Made by a program: the position numbers and the translations under genes. From NCBI GenBank assembly GCA_016125185.1, contig WGMG01000006.1, forward strand, positions 1,736,001 through 1,800,000: 64,000 nucleotides of DNA, given 5' to 3'. Origin of the DNA: Armatimonadota bacterium (lineage in GTDB: Bacteria > Armatimonadota > Fimbriimonadia > Fimbriimonadales > Fimbriimonadaceae). Position 1 is the first letter of the stretch. Each line of letters opens with the position of its first letter. This document shows positions 7,751-16,724 of the stretch, one piece after another. Below the pieces are notes generated by a model, which was given only the letters and a program-made list of their open reading frames with translations, was not told the origin of the DNA and ran no database searches.

Positions 7751-8347
7751 CTACATCTCTCGGCGATACTCAAGCGCCGAGAGAAGGGTGGCCGAATCGG
7801 CGTAGTCCAATTCGCCACCGATCGGCATACCGTGCGCAATCCGCGTCACCTTGAGTCCGACCGGCTTCAAAAGCTTCGCCAAATAAAGCGCTGTCGAGTC
7901 ACCCTCGATGGTCGGATTCGTCGCCACGATCACCTCTTCGATGGGCTCATGGTGGAACCGCTCAAGCAATTCGCGAATCCGAAGCTGCTCCGGGAAAATG
8001 TTGTCAACCGGGGAGATCAGCCCGTGAAGCACGTGGTACTGCCCCTTGTAGTCGTTGATCCGCTCGATCGCTACAATATCGCGTGGCTCGCCCACCACGC
8101 ACACAACGGTCTTATCGCGCCGCACATCGCGGCAGATTTCGCACTCTTCCGACTCAGAAATGTTCTGACAGCGTATGCAGAATCGTAGCTTCTGCTTAGC
8201 GTTCATGATGGAAGAAGCCAACTTCTCCGCCTCGTGGTCGGGCACGCGCAGAAGGTGGTAAGCCAAGCGTTGCGCCGATTTCGGCCCAACGCCTGGGAGT
8301 TTCTCAAGCTCCGCGATCAGCTCAGCAAGCGGTTTCGCGAATAGCAA
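7751..8347 (-). CDS. recR: Recombination mediator protein RecR
   Basis: 198 aa, the normal RecR length. Contains the helix-hairpin-helix (LPGVGPKSAQRLAYHLL, about 17-34), a C4 zinc finger (CIRCQNISESEECEIC, about 57-72) and a Toprim domain (CVVGEPRDIVAIE, then EEVIVATNPTIEGDSTALYL). With RecF/RecO it loads RecA onto SSB-coated gaps. Last gene of the SRP RNA-dnaX-ybaB-recR block, an order conserved in Bacillus and many other bacteria. It starts 3 bp after ybaB ends. Confidence 0.97.
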   Translation of the reverse strand: MLFAKPLAELIAELEKLPGVGPKSAQRLAYHLLRVPDHEAEKLASSIMNAKQKLRFCIRCQNISESEECEICRDVRRDKTVVCVVGEPRDIVAIERINDYKGQYHVLHGLISPVDNIFPEQLRIRELLERFHHEPIEEVIVATNPTIEGDSTALYLAKLLKPVGLKVTRIAHGMPIGGELDYADSATLLSALEYRREM

Positions 8348-8350
8348 GGT

Positions 8351-8686
8351 TTAGAGCCCGAGGCCGGGAATAGGAGGCAGACCCTTCGTGATTTCACTGA
8401 CGCGATCCGCGCGCAGTTCGACCGCCTTCTCAAAGCCGTCGCGAATCGCGCCCGTGATCAGGTCTTCAAGAGCTTCGACATCGTCGGGATCGACGACGCT
8501 CTTATCGATCTTGATCGTCTGGATGCGGCCGGTTCCATCGAAGGTCGCTTTGACCGGGCCTTTGTCGACGTTGATGGTCTCCGTCTCCAGCTCTTGCTCC
8601 AGGTTCTGAGCCCGAGCCATCGCATTCTGAACGTTCGCCATGAGCCCGCCGCCCATGCCACCACCGAGTCCTTTTGGAAGTTTCAT
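8351..8686 (-). CDS. ybaB: YbaB/EbfC family nucleoid-associated protein
   Basis: 111 aa, usual family length. A glycine-rich start (GLGGGMGGGL) leads into the conserved helix LMANVQNAMARAQNLEQEL and the TFDGTGRIQTIKIDKSVVDPDD strand region. The family forms tweezer-like dimers that bind DNA with little sequence specificity. It sits between dnaX (4 bp) and recR (4 bp), as in the classical dnaX operon, and is presumably co-translated with them. Confidence 0.95.
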   Translation of the reverse strand: MKLPKGLGGGMGGGLMANVQNAMARAQNLEQELETETINVDKGPVKATFDGTGRIQTIKIDKSVVDPDDVEALEDLITGAIRDGFEKAVELRADRVSEITKGLPPIPGLGL

Positions 8687-8689
8687 TGT

Positions 8690-10327
8690 CTAACTTAAAT
8701 CCTCTTCTTTGTTATCCGAAAGGTTGAAAACTTCTTTTACCAACCTTTCGAGCCGTGCGCCTTCAACGTGTAATTCTACCGCTTCAGACTCAATCAGCTT
8801 GTGATTGTTTTTTTTTTCAAGGATGAATTCAAGTTTCGTGCCTTCCCGGCCAATTGCCGCTAATTGGTCAGTCACGAACTTAATTCTCTGTGCATTTTCG
8901 TTGAACCACTCGAAGTCGATCTGCCGATGGATCGCCACCACCATCTTCTCGCCCGAGTCCTCGATCAAGGACGCCGCGTCGAGCTTCAGCTTATGCATGG
9001 TCGGCTTTCCGGTGTTTGGATTGATTGGAAGGGAGTTCCACAGCCGATCCCAATCGTTGTTTTCTGGTCGTCCATTGCCAGAAGAAGGCGCCAGCGCAGG
9101 CTCAGAAACGGGAGCCGCCTCAACCGGCGGAGTCGTTTCAACTGGAGGCGTTTCCACCACCGCTCGAACCTCTCTTGGTGCGGCTTCCCGAGGCATTGGC
9201 TTCGGTTCTTCACGCGCGGGCGCAGCCCGAACCGGTTCCGGCTGGGTTCCCGCCGTGGCAATGCGGATCAGCTCGCTCTCCAGCCAGAGCTTCGGCAGCG
9301 AGATGTCTCGAATGATCTTGTGCGCCTCGGCCAGCGCTGCCCGAACCTGAATCAGGAACGGCTTGCCCAACCGCGCCGCAATCTCGTGGAGCGACGACTC
9401 GCGCACTGCGTCTACTCCTTCGCCCGGCACCTGATAGATCGCCCGAGTTAGGTCCGCCAGTCGATGAAGCATCGACTCTAGCAACGACCGGGGGTCGCGT
9501 CCCGTGCGGATGATCTCTTCCAGCAGCGTGATGATCTTCGGCACATCGCCAATCTGCACCGCAATCAAAAGATCGTCGACTGACTGCTCCGAGACCAATC
9601 CCAACTGGTCGTAAACCAGATCGACCGAAATCTGCCCTTCCGACACGATGATCGCCTGTTCGAGCAGCGTTAGCGCATCTCGAAAGCCGCCGTCTGCCAT
9701 TCGCGCGATCGCCGCAATCGCGGCCGGCTCTGCCGTCACACCTTCCTGCTGGCAAACGTAGTTCAGCCGGTCGATAAGGTTCTTCAGCGAGGCTCGGTGG
9801 AATTCGTACTTCTGGCATCGCGATCGAATCGTCGCCGGAACCTTGTTGTACTCCGTCGTCGCCAAGATGAAAACCAGGTGAGCCGGAGGCTCCTCGACCG
9901 TCTTTAGCAGGGCGTCAAATGCCTTGGGCGAGAGGTCATGGACCTCGTCGATGATGAAAACTTTGTAGCGACCGACCATCGGCGCATACGACACCACATC
10001 CACGATCTTATCGCGAACGTCATCCACGCCCGAGTCGCTCGCGGCGTCCATCTCGATAACGTCGGGGTGAGACCCGTTGGTGATCATGACGCATTGCTCG
10101 CACTCGTTGCACGGCGTCCCCGAGGGGCCCTTTTCGCAATTGAGCGCTTTGGCCAGCAGGCGGGCCGAAGAAGTCTTTCCCGTGCCGCGCGGACCCGTGA
10201 AAAGGAAGGTTTGGGCGGTCCGCCCAGAGTTCAGAGCGTTTTGGATCGTTCGTACGACATGGTCTTGCCCGATCAGATCCTCAAAGGTCTGACTTCGATA
10301 TTTTCGGTAGAGAGCAAGTTGTGCCAC
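8690..10327 (-). CDS. dnaX: DNA polymerase III subunit gamma/tau
   Basis: 545 aa, GTG start at 10327 (VAQLALYRKYRSQTFEDLIG). AAA+ clamp-loader ATPase: Walker A GPRGTGKTS (about 45-53), zinc module CEKGPSGTPCNECEQC (about 64-79), Walker B VFIIDEVHDLS, sensor 1 ILATTEYNKVPATIRSRCQ. Domain III follows to about residue 370, then a proline/alanine/glutamate-rich linker (about 365-425) and a tau-like C-terminal domain. A run of nine T (8811-8819, A9 on the coding strand) falls inside the C-terminal domain at EKKNNHK. Slippery A-runs cause programmed frameshifting to gamma in some dnaX genes, but here the run is very close to the end, so a short gamma is unlikely. Confidence 0.96.
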   Translation of the reverse strand: MAQLALYRKYRSQTFEDLIGQDHVVRTIQNALNSGRTAQTFLFTGPRGTGKTSSARLLAKALNCEKGPSGTPCNECEQCVMITNGSHPDVIEMDAASDSGVDDVRDKIVDVVSYAPMVGRYKVFIIDEVHDLSPKAFDALLKTVEEPPAHLVFILATTEYNKVPATIRSRCQKYEFHRASLKNLIDRLNYVCQQEGVTAEPAAIAAIARMADGGFRDALTLLEQAIIVSEGQISVDLVYDQLGLVSEQSVDDLLIAVQIGDVPKIITLLEEIIRTGRDPRSLLESMLHRLADLTRAIYQVPGEGVDAVRESSLHEIAARLGKPFLIQVRAALAEAHKIIRDISLPKLWLESELIRIATAGTQPEPVRAAPAREEPKPMPREAAPREVRAVVETPPVETTPPVEAAPVSEPALAPSSGNGRPENNDWDRLWNSLPINPNTGKPTMHKLKLDAASLIEDSGEKMVVAIHRQIDFEWFNENAQRIKFVTDQLAAIGREGTKLEFILEKKNNHKLIESEAVELHVEGARLERLVKEVFNLSDNKEEDLS

Positions 10328-10461
10328 GAGAAAACGAATTCACCGCCACAAGCCATATCTGCGACAAGACCCACGCTCATGGCTCGTCCGAACCAGCCAG
10401 CAAGGGTCAAATCTTCAAAAGCCTGACTTCGATTTTTTTGATTGAAAGCAAGTCGTACCAC
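10273..10461 (-). pseudogene. Diverged copy of the dnaX 5' end (short upstream ORF)
   Basis: The 68-bp block 10411-10478 aligns without gaps to 10277-10344, which spans the dnaX upstream flank and first codons; I count 54 of 68 identical bases. The copied frame starts with a GTG at 10461 and reads VVRLAFNQKNRSQAFEDL against dnaX VAQLALYRKYRSQTFEDL, then loses similarity. The open frame continues to 62 codons and stops 54 bases inside dnaX in another frame. It may be a dead partial duplication, or an upstream ORF that couples translation into dnaX. The block ends exactly where the SRP RNA begins. Confidence 0.7.
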
Positions 10462-10478
10462 AAGAGAACGAACTCACT

Positions 10479-10572
10479 GCCGGGAGGGCCGCGTCACCCA
10501 GAGTTTCACCTTACCGCTGCTGCCTTCCGGCCCTGACGGAGTTCGATGAACTGCTGCCGCGCAGTTCCCGGC
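10479..10572 (-). ncRNA. ffs: Signal recognition particle RNA, small bacterial type
   Basis: 94 nt. The apical domain IV consensus is unmistakable: GTCAGGGCCGGAAGGCAGCA (with the GGAA tetraloop and the asymmetric AGCAG loop that Ffh binds). The 5' GCCGGGA and 3' TCCCGGC ends pair, followed by a CGCG/CGCG step. With Ffh it forms the co-translational targeting particle. It lies upstream of dnaX, as scr does in Bacillus. A TACAAT -10 six bases before the 5' end supports the ends given. Confidence 0.95.
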
Positions 10573-10577
10573 GATGA

Positions 10578-10583
10578 ATTGTA
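10578..10583 (-). promoter_or_regulatory. -10 element of the SRP RNA promoter
   Basis: TACAAT on the minus strand, ending 5 bases before the predicted RNA 5' end at 10572. The -35 is not clear and would lie inside the 3' end of the upstream gene. Confidence 0.5.
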
Positions 10584-10609
10584 GCACCGCCGGGCACTGA
10601 CTTGCTTTG

Positions 10610-12019
10610 TCATTGACCGCGAAGAATCGGAATATCCGCTTCGCCAGTCGCAGTATGCGTGTAGTCCTTCTCGGTATCGTGATACCCGGCCGATCGGATC
10701 ACGGGCGTCGTTCCACGGTACTTTCCGCGAAGAAGGATTTGGTCCTTCGAGATCGGAAGCGAAAGGTACAGGCACTTCATTCCCGGGCGGATATCCGTTC
10801 GCATATTCGTCGGATTCTCCTTGTCGGTCATGCCTTCGCCGTTCCATCCGAACTTGTCCTGAATGTGCTCAGGCGCCGATCGCGGGTTGTAGTAGAACTC
10901 CAGGACGTAGTTGTCGCCGAAGAACGGATACATCGTTGGGTCGCGGCTCATGTCGATCGTCTTGTCGAACCGTTGGTTTCGAACAAAGAGCTGCTCCTGC
11001 ATGTAGGTGCTCTGTCGATCAGGGTCGAAGTTGACTGTCGCCCCCTTGTCCCAGTTGTCACCACCCGGAATCACGTTCGGGAAATTCGCATCGCGCAGAA
11101 CGCATCGAATTCGCGAACCAATCGAAAGGACGTTCCAGTTACCCTGAACGCGGATCACGCGCTCGTCGGTAACCGTCACCTTCACGCTGAATCCTACGTC
11201 GAACGGAGGATTGACGTCGTACCCTTCAAGGCTGCGGTTCTCCTTCTCAGCGAAGTAGCCGCGTTGGGACATACGAATCAATAGCGTGTCGAGGTTGTTC
11301 TCAATCGTATCGCGGTTCTGACGAAGCTGGTAGTTGCGTCGATCTTTGTCCTCGTCGTAGGCCGCTTGGGCGATATCGTAGACCGTATACCAGTGGTTCA
11401 GGGCCTTGTCGATTTCGCCGTTGCGCTCATACAAACGACTTAAGAGGTTTCGTCGCGCCGGTTGAAGCAGGATGTCCTGCTTGCTGTCGGCTTGCTCCAT
11501 CCAGTACACCGCCTTATCATAGTTGTCGTCGATCTTGTGGTACCAAAGCCAACCGGTTTCAAAGTACAGTTCGTAGGTGTTCGGGTTCTGCTTTGCGCCT
11601 TCCTCGCCGAGGGCCAAAGCCGAAGGCAGGTAGCGTCGGTCAGACCGTTGCTCCTCGTCCGTAAAGTTGTAGCCGATGTGCCACATACCCGTCGCGTACA
11701 CGTCGATTTCGTGCGGGTCCAGGAACGTAACCAAGCGGATGATCGGAAGAATCGCGTCGTAGTTGCCAGACTCGAAGAACGAGTCAGCGCGAACCCACAG
11801 GATACCGGCGATGAACTCGCGGAATCCGGCGAGCGCGAACAGCATCTGGTCTGCACCAAGTCCGCCGGTGATCAGGTCCTTACCGGACTGTACCGGGCTG
11901 TAGTTCTGGCTCCAGCCGGGGTAGACCATCTTACTGCCCCAGAACGCTTGCAAGCCGAACAGGGCTAGGCCGGCGGCCATCAGATTGCTTCTCAGCTTTC
12001 TTTTGCTTGCGGTTGCCAC
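10610..12019 (-). CDS. Membrane-anchored TPR-like protein linked to an ABC exporter
   Basis: 469 aa, GTG start at 12019. A hydrophobic anchor or signal lies at about 13-30 (NLMAAGLALFGLQAFWGS). The middle (about 60-270) is helical with TPR-like spacing: AGFREFIAGILWVRADSFFESGNYDAILPIIRLV, then YELYFETGWLWYHKIDDNYDKAVYWMEQA, then LLSRLYERNGEIDKALNHW. The C-terminal 190 residues look like a beta-rich domain with no family I recognise. It starts 4 bp after the ABC-2 permease gene ends, so it is probably part of an export or envelope complex with that transporter. Function is unknown. Confidence 0.7.
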   Translation of the reverse strand: MATASKRKLRSNLMAAGLALFGLQAFWGSKMVYPGWSQNYSPVQSGKDLITGGLGADQMLFALAGFREFIAGILWVRADSFFESGNYDAILPIIRLVTFLDPHEIDVYATGMWHIGYNFTDEEQRSDRRYLPSALALGEEGAKQNPNTYELYFETGWLWYHKIDDNYDKAVYWMEQADSKQDILLQPARRNLLSRLYERNGEIDKALNHWYTVYDIAQAAYDEDKDRRNYQLRQNRDTIENNLDTLLIRMSQRGYFAEKENRSLEGYDVNPPFDVGFSVKVTVTDERVIRVQGNWNVLSIGSRIRCVLRDANFPNVIPGGDNWDKGATVNFDPDRQSTYMQEQLFVRNQRFDKTIDMSRDPTMYPFFGDNYVLEFYYNPRSAPEHIQDKFGWNGEGMTDKENPTNMRTDIRPGMKCLYLSLPISKDQILLRGKYRGTTPVIRSAGYHDTEKDYTHTATGEADIPILRGQ

Positions 12020-12023
12020 TGGA

Positions 12024-12809
12024 TTAGACCTCTCTTCGGTCGAAGATCAGCATGCCTGCGATGAGCATGATGACGATGTAGAACAGACCGTAAACCACCG
12101 CGTTGACCGCGTAGGCAAACTGGTTCTGGATGACCGTCTCTGGGTTGATTAGCTTGTTCTGAACGTTATAGCTCGCGAAGTTCGGCAGGATCGTACTAAC
12201 GAACCAAGCCAATCCCTTCGAGAACGCCGGAGCGTTCGGGTTCTTATTGAACGAGTCGAAGAACGCGTAGCCCAAGGTTCCGATCAGGTAAATACCACCG
12301 CTGAGGAAGAAGTTCACCAACGGTGCGACGAACGTCGAAAGGCACATCGCCACCGACGCAAGCAAGCTCATCTGAACGAAGAACATGCCGATGCCCTGGA
12401 GAAGTTCGATACCCTTCGCCCAGTCGTGTTGCATCACGCCGAACTCGAGGATCGTCACACAAGCCATCAAACCCATCATCAGCGCCAGCGCGGACACCGC
12501 TCCTAGGTACTTGCCCATGAGGAACTGGAACCGCTGAACCGGCTTGGAGAGAATGGTGTAAATGGTGCGCCGCTCAATCTCGTTCGGCAACATGTACACA
12601 GTGAGCGTAATCGCGATCACTGCGCTGCTGAGCTGAACGATACCGAGGACGAAACCGGTCAAAACCGTCTTTTCTTGGCGGGCCGAAAGCACGCCGAGAA
12701 GCGGAGCGACGAAAAGAAGAATGGTCGCGACAAAAAGAATGATGAGGAGCACGCGGCGTCGAATCGCTTCGCCAACCGTTGCCTTTGCAATTGCGATAAT
12801 CGGTCTCAT
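12024..12809 (-). CDS. ABC-2 type transporter permease
   Basis: 261 aa with six predicted transmembrane helices. The start MRPIIAIAKATVGEAIRRRVLLI and the block EIERRTIYTILSKPVQRFQFLMGKYLG are typical of ABC-2 permeases of the YhaP/NatB type, in which a cytoplasmic coupling segment follows helix 2. It is 11 bp downstream of its ATPase and 4 bp upstream of the TPR-like gene. The substrate cannot be inferred. Confidence 0.9.
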   Translation of the reverse strand: MRPIIAIAKATVGEAIRRRVLLIILFVATILLFVAPLLGVLSARQEKTVLTGFVLGIVQLSSAVIAITLTVYMLPNEIERRTIYTILSKPVQRFQFLMGKYLGAVSALALMMGLMACVTILEFGVMQHDWAKGIELLQGIGMFFVQMSLLASVAMCLSTFVAPLVNFFLSGGIYLIGTLGYAFFDSFNKNPNAPAFSKGLAWFVSTILPNFASYNVQNKLINPETVIQNQFAYAVNAVVYGLFYIVIMLIAGMLIFDRREV

Positions 12810-12820
12810 AGTTGCTCCGG

Positions 12821-13738
12821 TTATTTGGCGGTGACCGTCTCCACAAACAGGTCTTCAAGGCGCTTTTTGCGCGGGACGACGCTGATCACCGAGCCGCCGT
12901 TCGAGCGAACGCCGTCGATGAGGGCATTGATGTCGGACTCTTCCGGAACATCGAACAGCAGGCCCGACGGAATCTCGTGCAGGTTGCTATCGTTGATCTT
13001 GAAGTCCTCGAGCAGACCTCGCTTGACACCCGAAACCGAAAGCTCGACGCGACCACCACGAAGGAGTTCGGTCAGCTTGCCTTGTCGGGCGATAACGCCG
13101 TGGTTGATGATCGCGACTCGGTCGCAGATCAGTTCGACTTCGCTCAACTCGTGCGAGGAAATGAAGACCGTTCGGCCTTCTTCGCGGAAGCTAAGGATGA
13201 GGTCTCGAATCTCGCGGTGTGCGATGGGGTCCAGACCACCCGTCGGCTCGTCCAAGAAGAGGAGTTTGGGGTCGTTGAGAAGAGCCTGCGCCAGTCCGAT
13301 GCGCTGCTGCATACCTTTCGAGAACTGCGAAATGGTCTTCGTCTTGTCTCGGTGGAGGTTCACTTTCTCCAGCAGCATGTCCATGCGGGCCGTGTCCGAA
13401 ATACCAAAAAGCGATCCGTAAAACTTAAGGATCTCCATTCCCGTCATGTACTCGTAATAGTACGGTCGTTCGGGAACGTAGCTGATGATCTTGTGGACAT
13501 CGTAGTCGCCAAGTTCTTTTCCTAAAACGTAGCCTTCACCCGCTGTCGGTTCGATGATGCTCAGGAGCATCTTAATCGTCGTCGTCTTTCCTGCGCCGTT
13601 CGGGCCAAGGAAGCCGAAGATTTCACCTTCTTCAACGTGCAAATCGAGCTGCTTGACAACGTCAACCATCCCGTGCGCTTTACTCTTGTAACTTTTCGTC
13701 AGTTTTTTGGTTTCAATGGCGGCGGCCAAGGGACGCAC
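12821..13738 (-). CDS. ABC transporter ATP-binding protein
   Basis: 305 aa. Walker A GPNGAGKTTT (about 48-57), Q-loop region YVPERPYYYEYMTG, signature FSKGMQQR, Walker B LLFLDEPTGGLDP and switch histidine ISSHELSEVE. The C-terminal 80 residues form the regulatory extension common in exporters of the CcmA/YxlF group. The GTG at 13738 has GGGAG only 2 bp before it; a TTG three codons in (13729) gives better spacing and may be the real start. First gene of a three-gene exporter operon. Confidence 0.93.
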   Translation of the reverse strand: MRPLAAAIETKKLTKSYKSKAHGMVDVVKQLDLHVEEGEIFGFLGPNGAGKTTTIKMLLSIIEPTAGEGYVLGKELGDYDVHKIISYVPERPYYYEYMTGMEILKFYGSLFGISDTARMDMLLEKVNLHRDKTKTISQFSKGMQQRIGLAQALLNDPKLLFLDEPTGGLDPIAHREIRDLILSFREEGRTVFISSHELSEVELICDRVAIINHGVIARQGKLTELLRGGRVELSVSGVKRGLLEDFKINDSNLHEIPSGLLFDVPEESDINALIDGVRSNGGSVISVVPRKKRLEDLFVETVTAK

Positions 13739-14003
13739 ACCTCCCGTGTATGATTTCGGCGTAATGATACCTAGTCCGGGCGCTTACGCGACGCTCGGCA
13801 CGGGAAGTGACAACATTAATGATGCCAAAGTTCCCGTTTCTCTTTTTTCCGGTACCAGGTTCTGAGCTGGCCCAAAATTTGAGTCTAGATATGGTGTTCG
13901 CCCTCGTAAAAATACGAGCCTAACTTTACCTCTATTTGGTACTGACTACGTCAACGTTAAGGATTGACCTGCCCGCCTACTTCGGCCTCTTGGCCTGGGT
14001 CGG

Positions 14004-14009
14004 TAGAAT
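14004..14009 (+). promoter_or_regulatory. -10 hexamer, probable leaderless promoter
   Basis: TAGAAT lies 6 bp before the ATG at 14016. No Shine-Dalgarno sequence is present. Confidence 0.45.
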
Positions 14010-14015
14010 GGCCCC

Positions 14016-15233
14016 ATGAACACCTTGATCGTCGGCGCAGTGTTGCTTTGCGCTGGCTTGGGACTAACCACCTCGGCGGGCCGCGAGAATCCGCACTGGG
14101 TGTGCTGTTGGGGCGGCTCTCCCCAGCTAACCGAACCCGGCAATATGCCACCTAACCCGGGCCTTGCCGATTCCACGCTTCGCCAGGTCGTTCATCTATC
14201 CCTTGGCAGTAACCGGTTCCGATTCCATTTCTCAAACGCGTACGGAACCCGGCCACTCACGCTCATGGCTGTTCACATCGCCCAATCCGCCGGAAGCGGA
14301 AAGATCGACGTCGCCACCGATACGCCCTTGGCCTTCGGCGGACAGCCCTCCGTCACCATTCCTCCTGGAGCCGAGTTCGCGTCGGACCCCGTCAAGTTCG
14401 ATGCAAAGGCCATCACCGATGTCATGGTCACCATCCGCGTTCAAGACGCCACCCGGACCATCACCGGTCACCCGGGTGCTCGGTGCACCAGCTACATCAC
14501 CGCTGGTGATCACGTTTCCGACGCATCTCTGCCCGACGCCGTCCCGGTCCAGCACTGGTACTACATCTCCGCTCTCGACGCCCAAGCTCCCGCCTCGTCG
14601 GCCACCGTCGCCATTATTGGCGACTCGATTACCGATGGCCGTGGATCGACCACCGACGAAAACCGACGCTGGCCGGATTTCCTCGCTCGACGTCTCCAGG
14701 CCGACAAAGTCGCCCACCGGATCGCTATCGTCAACCAGGGCATTGGCGGCAACCGCATCCTAAATGACGGCCTTGGCCCCAGCGTCATGGCCCGGTTCGA
14801 TCGCGACGTCATTGGCCGAGCAGGGGTCAAGTGGGTTGTATTGTTCGAAGGCATCAACGACTTTGGCACCAAATCCAGCGCACAGGGCCCTGGCCGTCCA
14901 GCCCAGGAAATCGCAAATGACCTCATCGCCGCCTATAGCGAACTGATCAACCGAGCCCATGACCACGGCATCAAAGCCATCGGCGCGACCATCACGCCTT
15001 GCGGAGAATCCTTCTATTTCTCGCCCGAACTCGAAGCCGCTCGCCAATCCTTTAATAAGTGGATTCGCACCAGCGGCAAGTTCGACGCCGTGTTCGACTT
15101 CGATAAGGCGATCCAAGACCCGAACACTCCAACAAAACTCCGCGCCGAAGCCGACTCGGGCGACCACCTCCACCTATCCGACGAAGGTTATCGTCTCCTC
15201 GCCGAATCCATCGATATCGGTTTTTTCGCGTAA
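14016..15233 (+). CDS. Secreted SGNH/GDSL hydrolase (lipase/acylesterase-like)
   Basis: 405 aa with a signal peptide (about 1-21, TLIVGAVLLCAGLGLTTSAG). An N-terminal beta domain (about 45-190) precedes the SGNH core. Visible catalytic blocks are nucleophile S204 in IIGDSITDG, the oxyanion glycine in GIGGNRIL, the asparagine in FEGINDFG and the D/H pair in SGDHLHLSDEGY near the C-terminus. Relatives remove acyl groups from polysaccharides or lipids outside the cytoplasm. It is divergent from the ABC exporter and convergent with the CE15 esterase; with GH2 and GH32 genes in the window this suggests plant or exopolysaccharide use. Confidence 0.9.
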   Translation: MNTLIVGAVLLCAGLGLTTSAGRENPHWVCCWGGSPQLTEPGNMPPNPGLADSTLRQVVHLSLGSNRFRFHFSNAYGTRPLTLMAVHIAQSAGSGKIDVATDTPLAFGGQPSVTIPPGAEFASDPVKFDAKAITDVMVTIRVQDATRTITGHPGARCTSYITAGDHVSDASLPDAVPVQHWYYISALDAQAPASSATVAIIGDSITDGRGSTTDENRRWPDFLARRLQADKVAHRIAIVNQGIGGNRILNDGLGPSVMARFDRDVIGRAGVKWVVLFEGINDFGTKSSAQGPGRPAQEIANDLIAAYSELINRAHDHGIKAIGATITPCGESFYFSPELEAARQSFNKWIRTSGKFDAVFDFDKAIQDPNTPTKLRAEADSGDHLHLSDEGYRLLAESIDIGFFA

Positions 15234-15413
15234 TCCCAGGCAAACGGTCAAGTGCAGCGCCATTCTCCCTCGCTGGCCGAGGGGCGATTAAGTGAGGTCA
15301 ACCTGCTTTGGAGTGCTCAAGCCGGCTTGAGCTTTGGACCAGCGAAGCCTGCTTCGCTGAATCAGAAAAGCTGGATGCCATGCCCTACCAACCGAACAAA
15401 GGACTCCTAACCT

Positions 15414-16724
15414 TCAGAAATACTTGCTCGCGAACTCAATAAACGTCGGCCAATTCGGACCATTCGTATGCCCGCCGCTATGCTGACGGAACCCCAAGTC
15501 CCCGGCGATCAGCGCCGTTTCCATCGGCGGCATCTCCATGGTCCCCAAACCCTTCTTGCCCAACAGCTTGTAAACCGGACTCGCGTACGCCGTCGCCAAG
15601 AACATTCCCTTGTCATCGACCCAGGTCCCTTCGACATTCGGCGAACCGCAGCTCACAAACACTGGCCTTGGCGCACACAGCGCGATTAACTCATGGGCAT
15701 CCACCGGCAGGTCGTTCGGCGTCAGCGGACCCGCATATTTCAGATAGTTCCCCGCCATCCAATGGTATTCGCCCGAACCCGCCAGATTCTCAACCTTCTC
15801 GCCGAAGTCCCTCCGCATCAACTTTGCTCCACCATTGCCCGAGGAACCCACAAACGCAATCGCAAACCGAGGCTCATATGCCATCGTCACCAGCGTTGCC
15901 TTGCCGTACCGCGACAAACCTTCGATCGCCACCTTCTTAGCGTCAACTGCCTTGTCAGTTTCCAGATAGTCGAGCCCTCGGCTCGCTCCCCAGGCCCACG
16001 CCCGCAACGAACCCCAGTCGTCCACCTTACGAGGTTGACCCTTGTTCGCCAGGCCAATGATTCCTTCCGTCAAACCGCCGCCATTGTCCGCTTGATAAGA
16101 GGTCGGCACGATCACCGCATAGCCCCATCCCTTCGCCAAAAGCTGTTCCTTCCAACTTGGCGGCTGAGGTCCGCCTTGCGGATTTGGTCGCGGACCAAAG
16201 TTGCCGCCGAATCCAAACTCCATCACGACCGGAACCTTCTTGGTCGCATCTTTCGGCGTACTCAAGCTCATTCGAATATCGACTTTGATGGCCGGACAGG
16301 ACGAATTATCGACGTGGCCAACAAGCGTTTTCGTGACCACCTTGTACGACCCGACTGTCTCGTCCTTCGTATCCGTTACCTCCCAATTCACCTTAAACTT
16401 CTGCTTGGGAGCCCGTCCATAGACTTCCCGGTCGAAGTCCTCAAAAAGCTCTTTGCGCCGCGCCGCCCAATCGCGCGCTGTCTTCACCGGCTTTCCGTTC
16501 CTAAAGACCAGCGGGTCGGGCAAAGACGTATAGGTGGTCGCCTTCGCCTCGTCCACGTTCTGATAGTTCGCAGCTTTGGGGTTCATCCCATCTGCCCCCG
16601 GACGCAGACTATCGATATGGAGTAGCTCCATCAGCCGCTTGTGGTCTTGCTCGGCGGTTAACTTGACGGGTTGTTGAAAGACGAGCGGCAATGCGAGAAC
16701 GAAAAGGCTTGAAACAACGACCAT
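15414..16724 (-). CDS. CE15-type glucuronoyl esterase, secreted
   Basis: 436 aa from the ATG at 16724, preceded by AAGGAG at 7 bp; the open frame reaches 10 codons further but without support. Signal peptide MVVVSSLFVLALPLVF. Alpha/beta hydrolase fold with nucleophile S271 in GLSRYGKATL, the equivalent of the CE15 GCSRxGK motif, followed by GSSGNGGAKLMRR. A C-terminal histidine sits in GFRQHSGGHTNGPNWP. CE15 enzymes cut the ester between lignin alcohols and glucuronate on xylan. Its promoter carries the TTCTTAC direct repeat shared with the secreted HAF-like genes. Confidence 0.85.
   Translation of the reverse strand: MVVVSSLFVLALPLVFQQPVKLTAEQDHKRLMELLHIDSLRPGADGMNPKAANYQNVDEAKATTYTSLPDPLVFRNGKPVKTARDWAARRKELFEDFDREVYGRAPKQKFKVNWEVTDTKDETVGSYKVVTKTLVGHVDNSSCPAIKVDIRMSLSTPKDATKKVPVVMEFGFGGNFGPRPNPQGGPQPPSWKEQLLAKGWGYAVIVPTSYQADNGGGLTEGIIGLANKGQPRKVDDWGSLRAWAWGASRGLDYLETDKAVDAKKVAIEGLSRYGKATLVTMAYEPRFAIAFVGSSGNGGAKLMRRDFGEKVENLAGSGEYHWMAGNYLKYAGPLTPNDLPVDAHELIALCAPRPVFVSCGSPNVEGTWVDDKGMFLATAYASPVYKLLGKKGLGTMEMPPMETALIAGDLGFRQHSGGHTNGPNWPTFIEFASKYF

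Noticed and set aside
8811-8819. A9 run near the dnaX 3' end as a programmed frameshift site
   Set aside because: It lies about 40 codons before the stop, too late to produce a gamma-type truncation at the usual place, and no downstream stem is evident.
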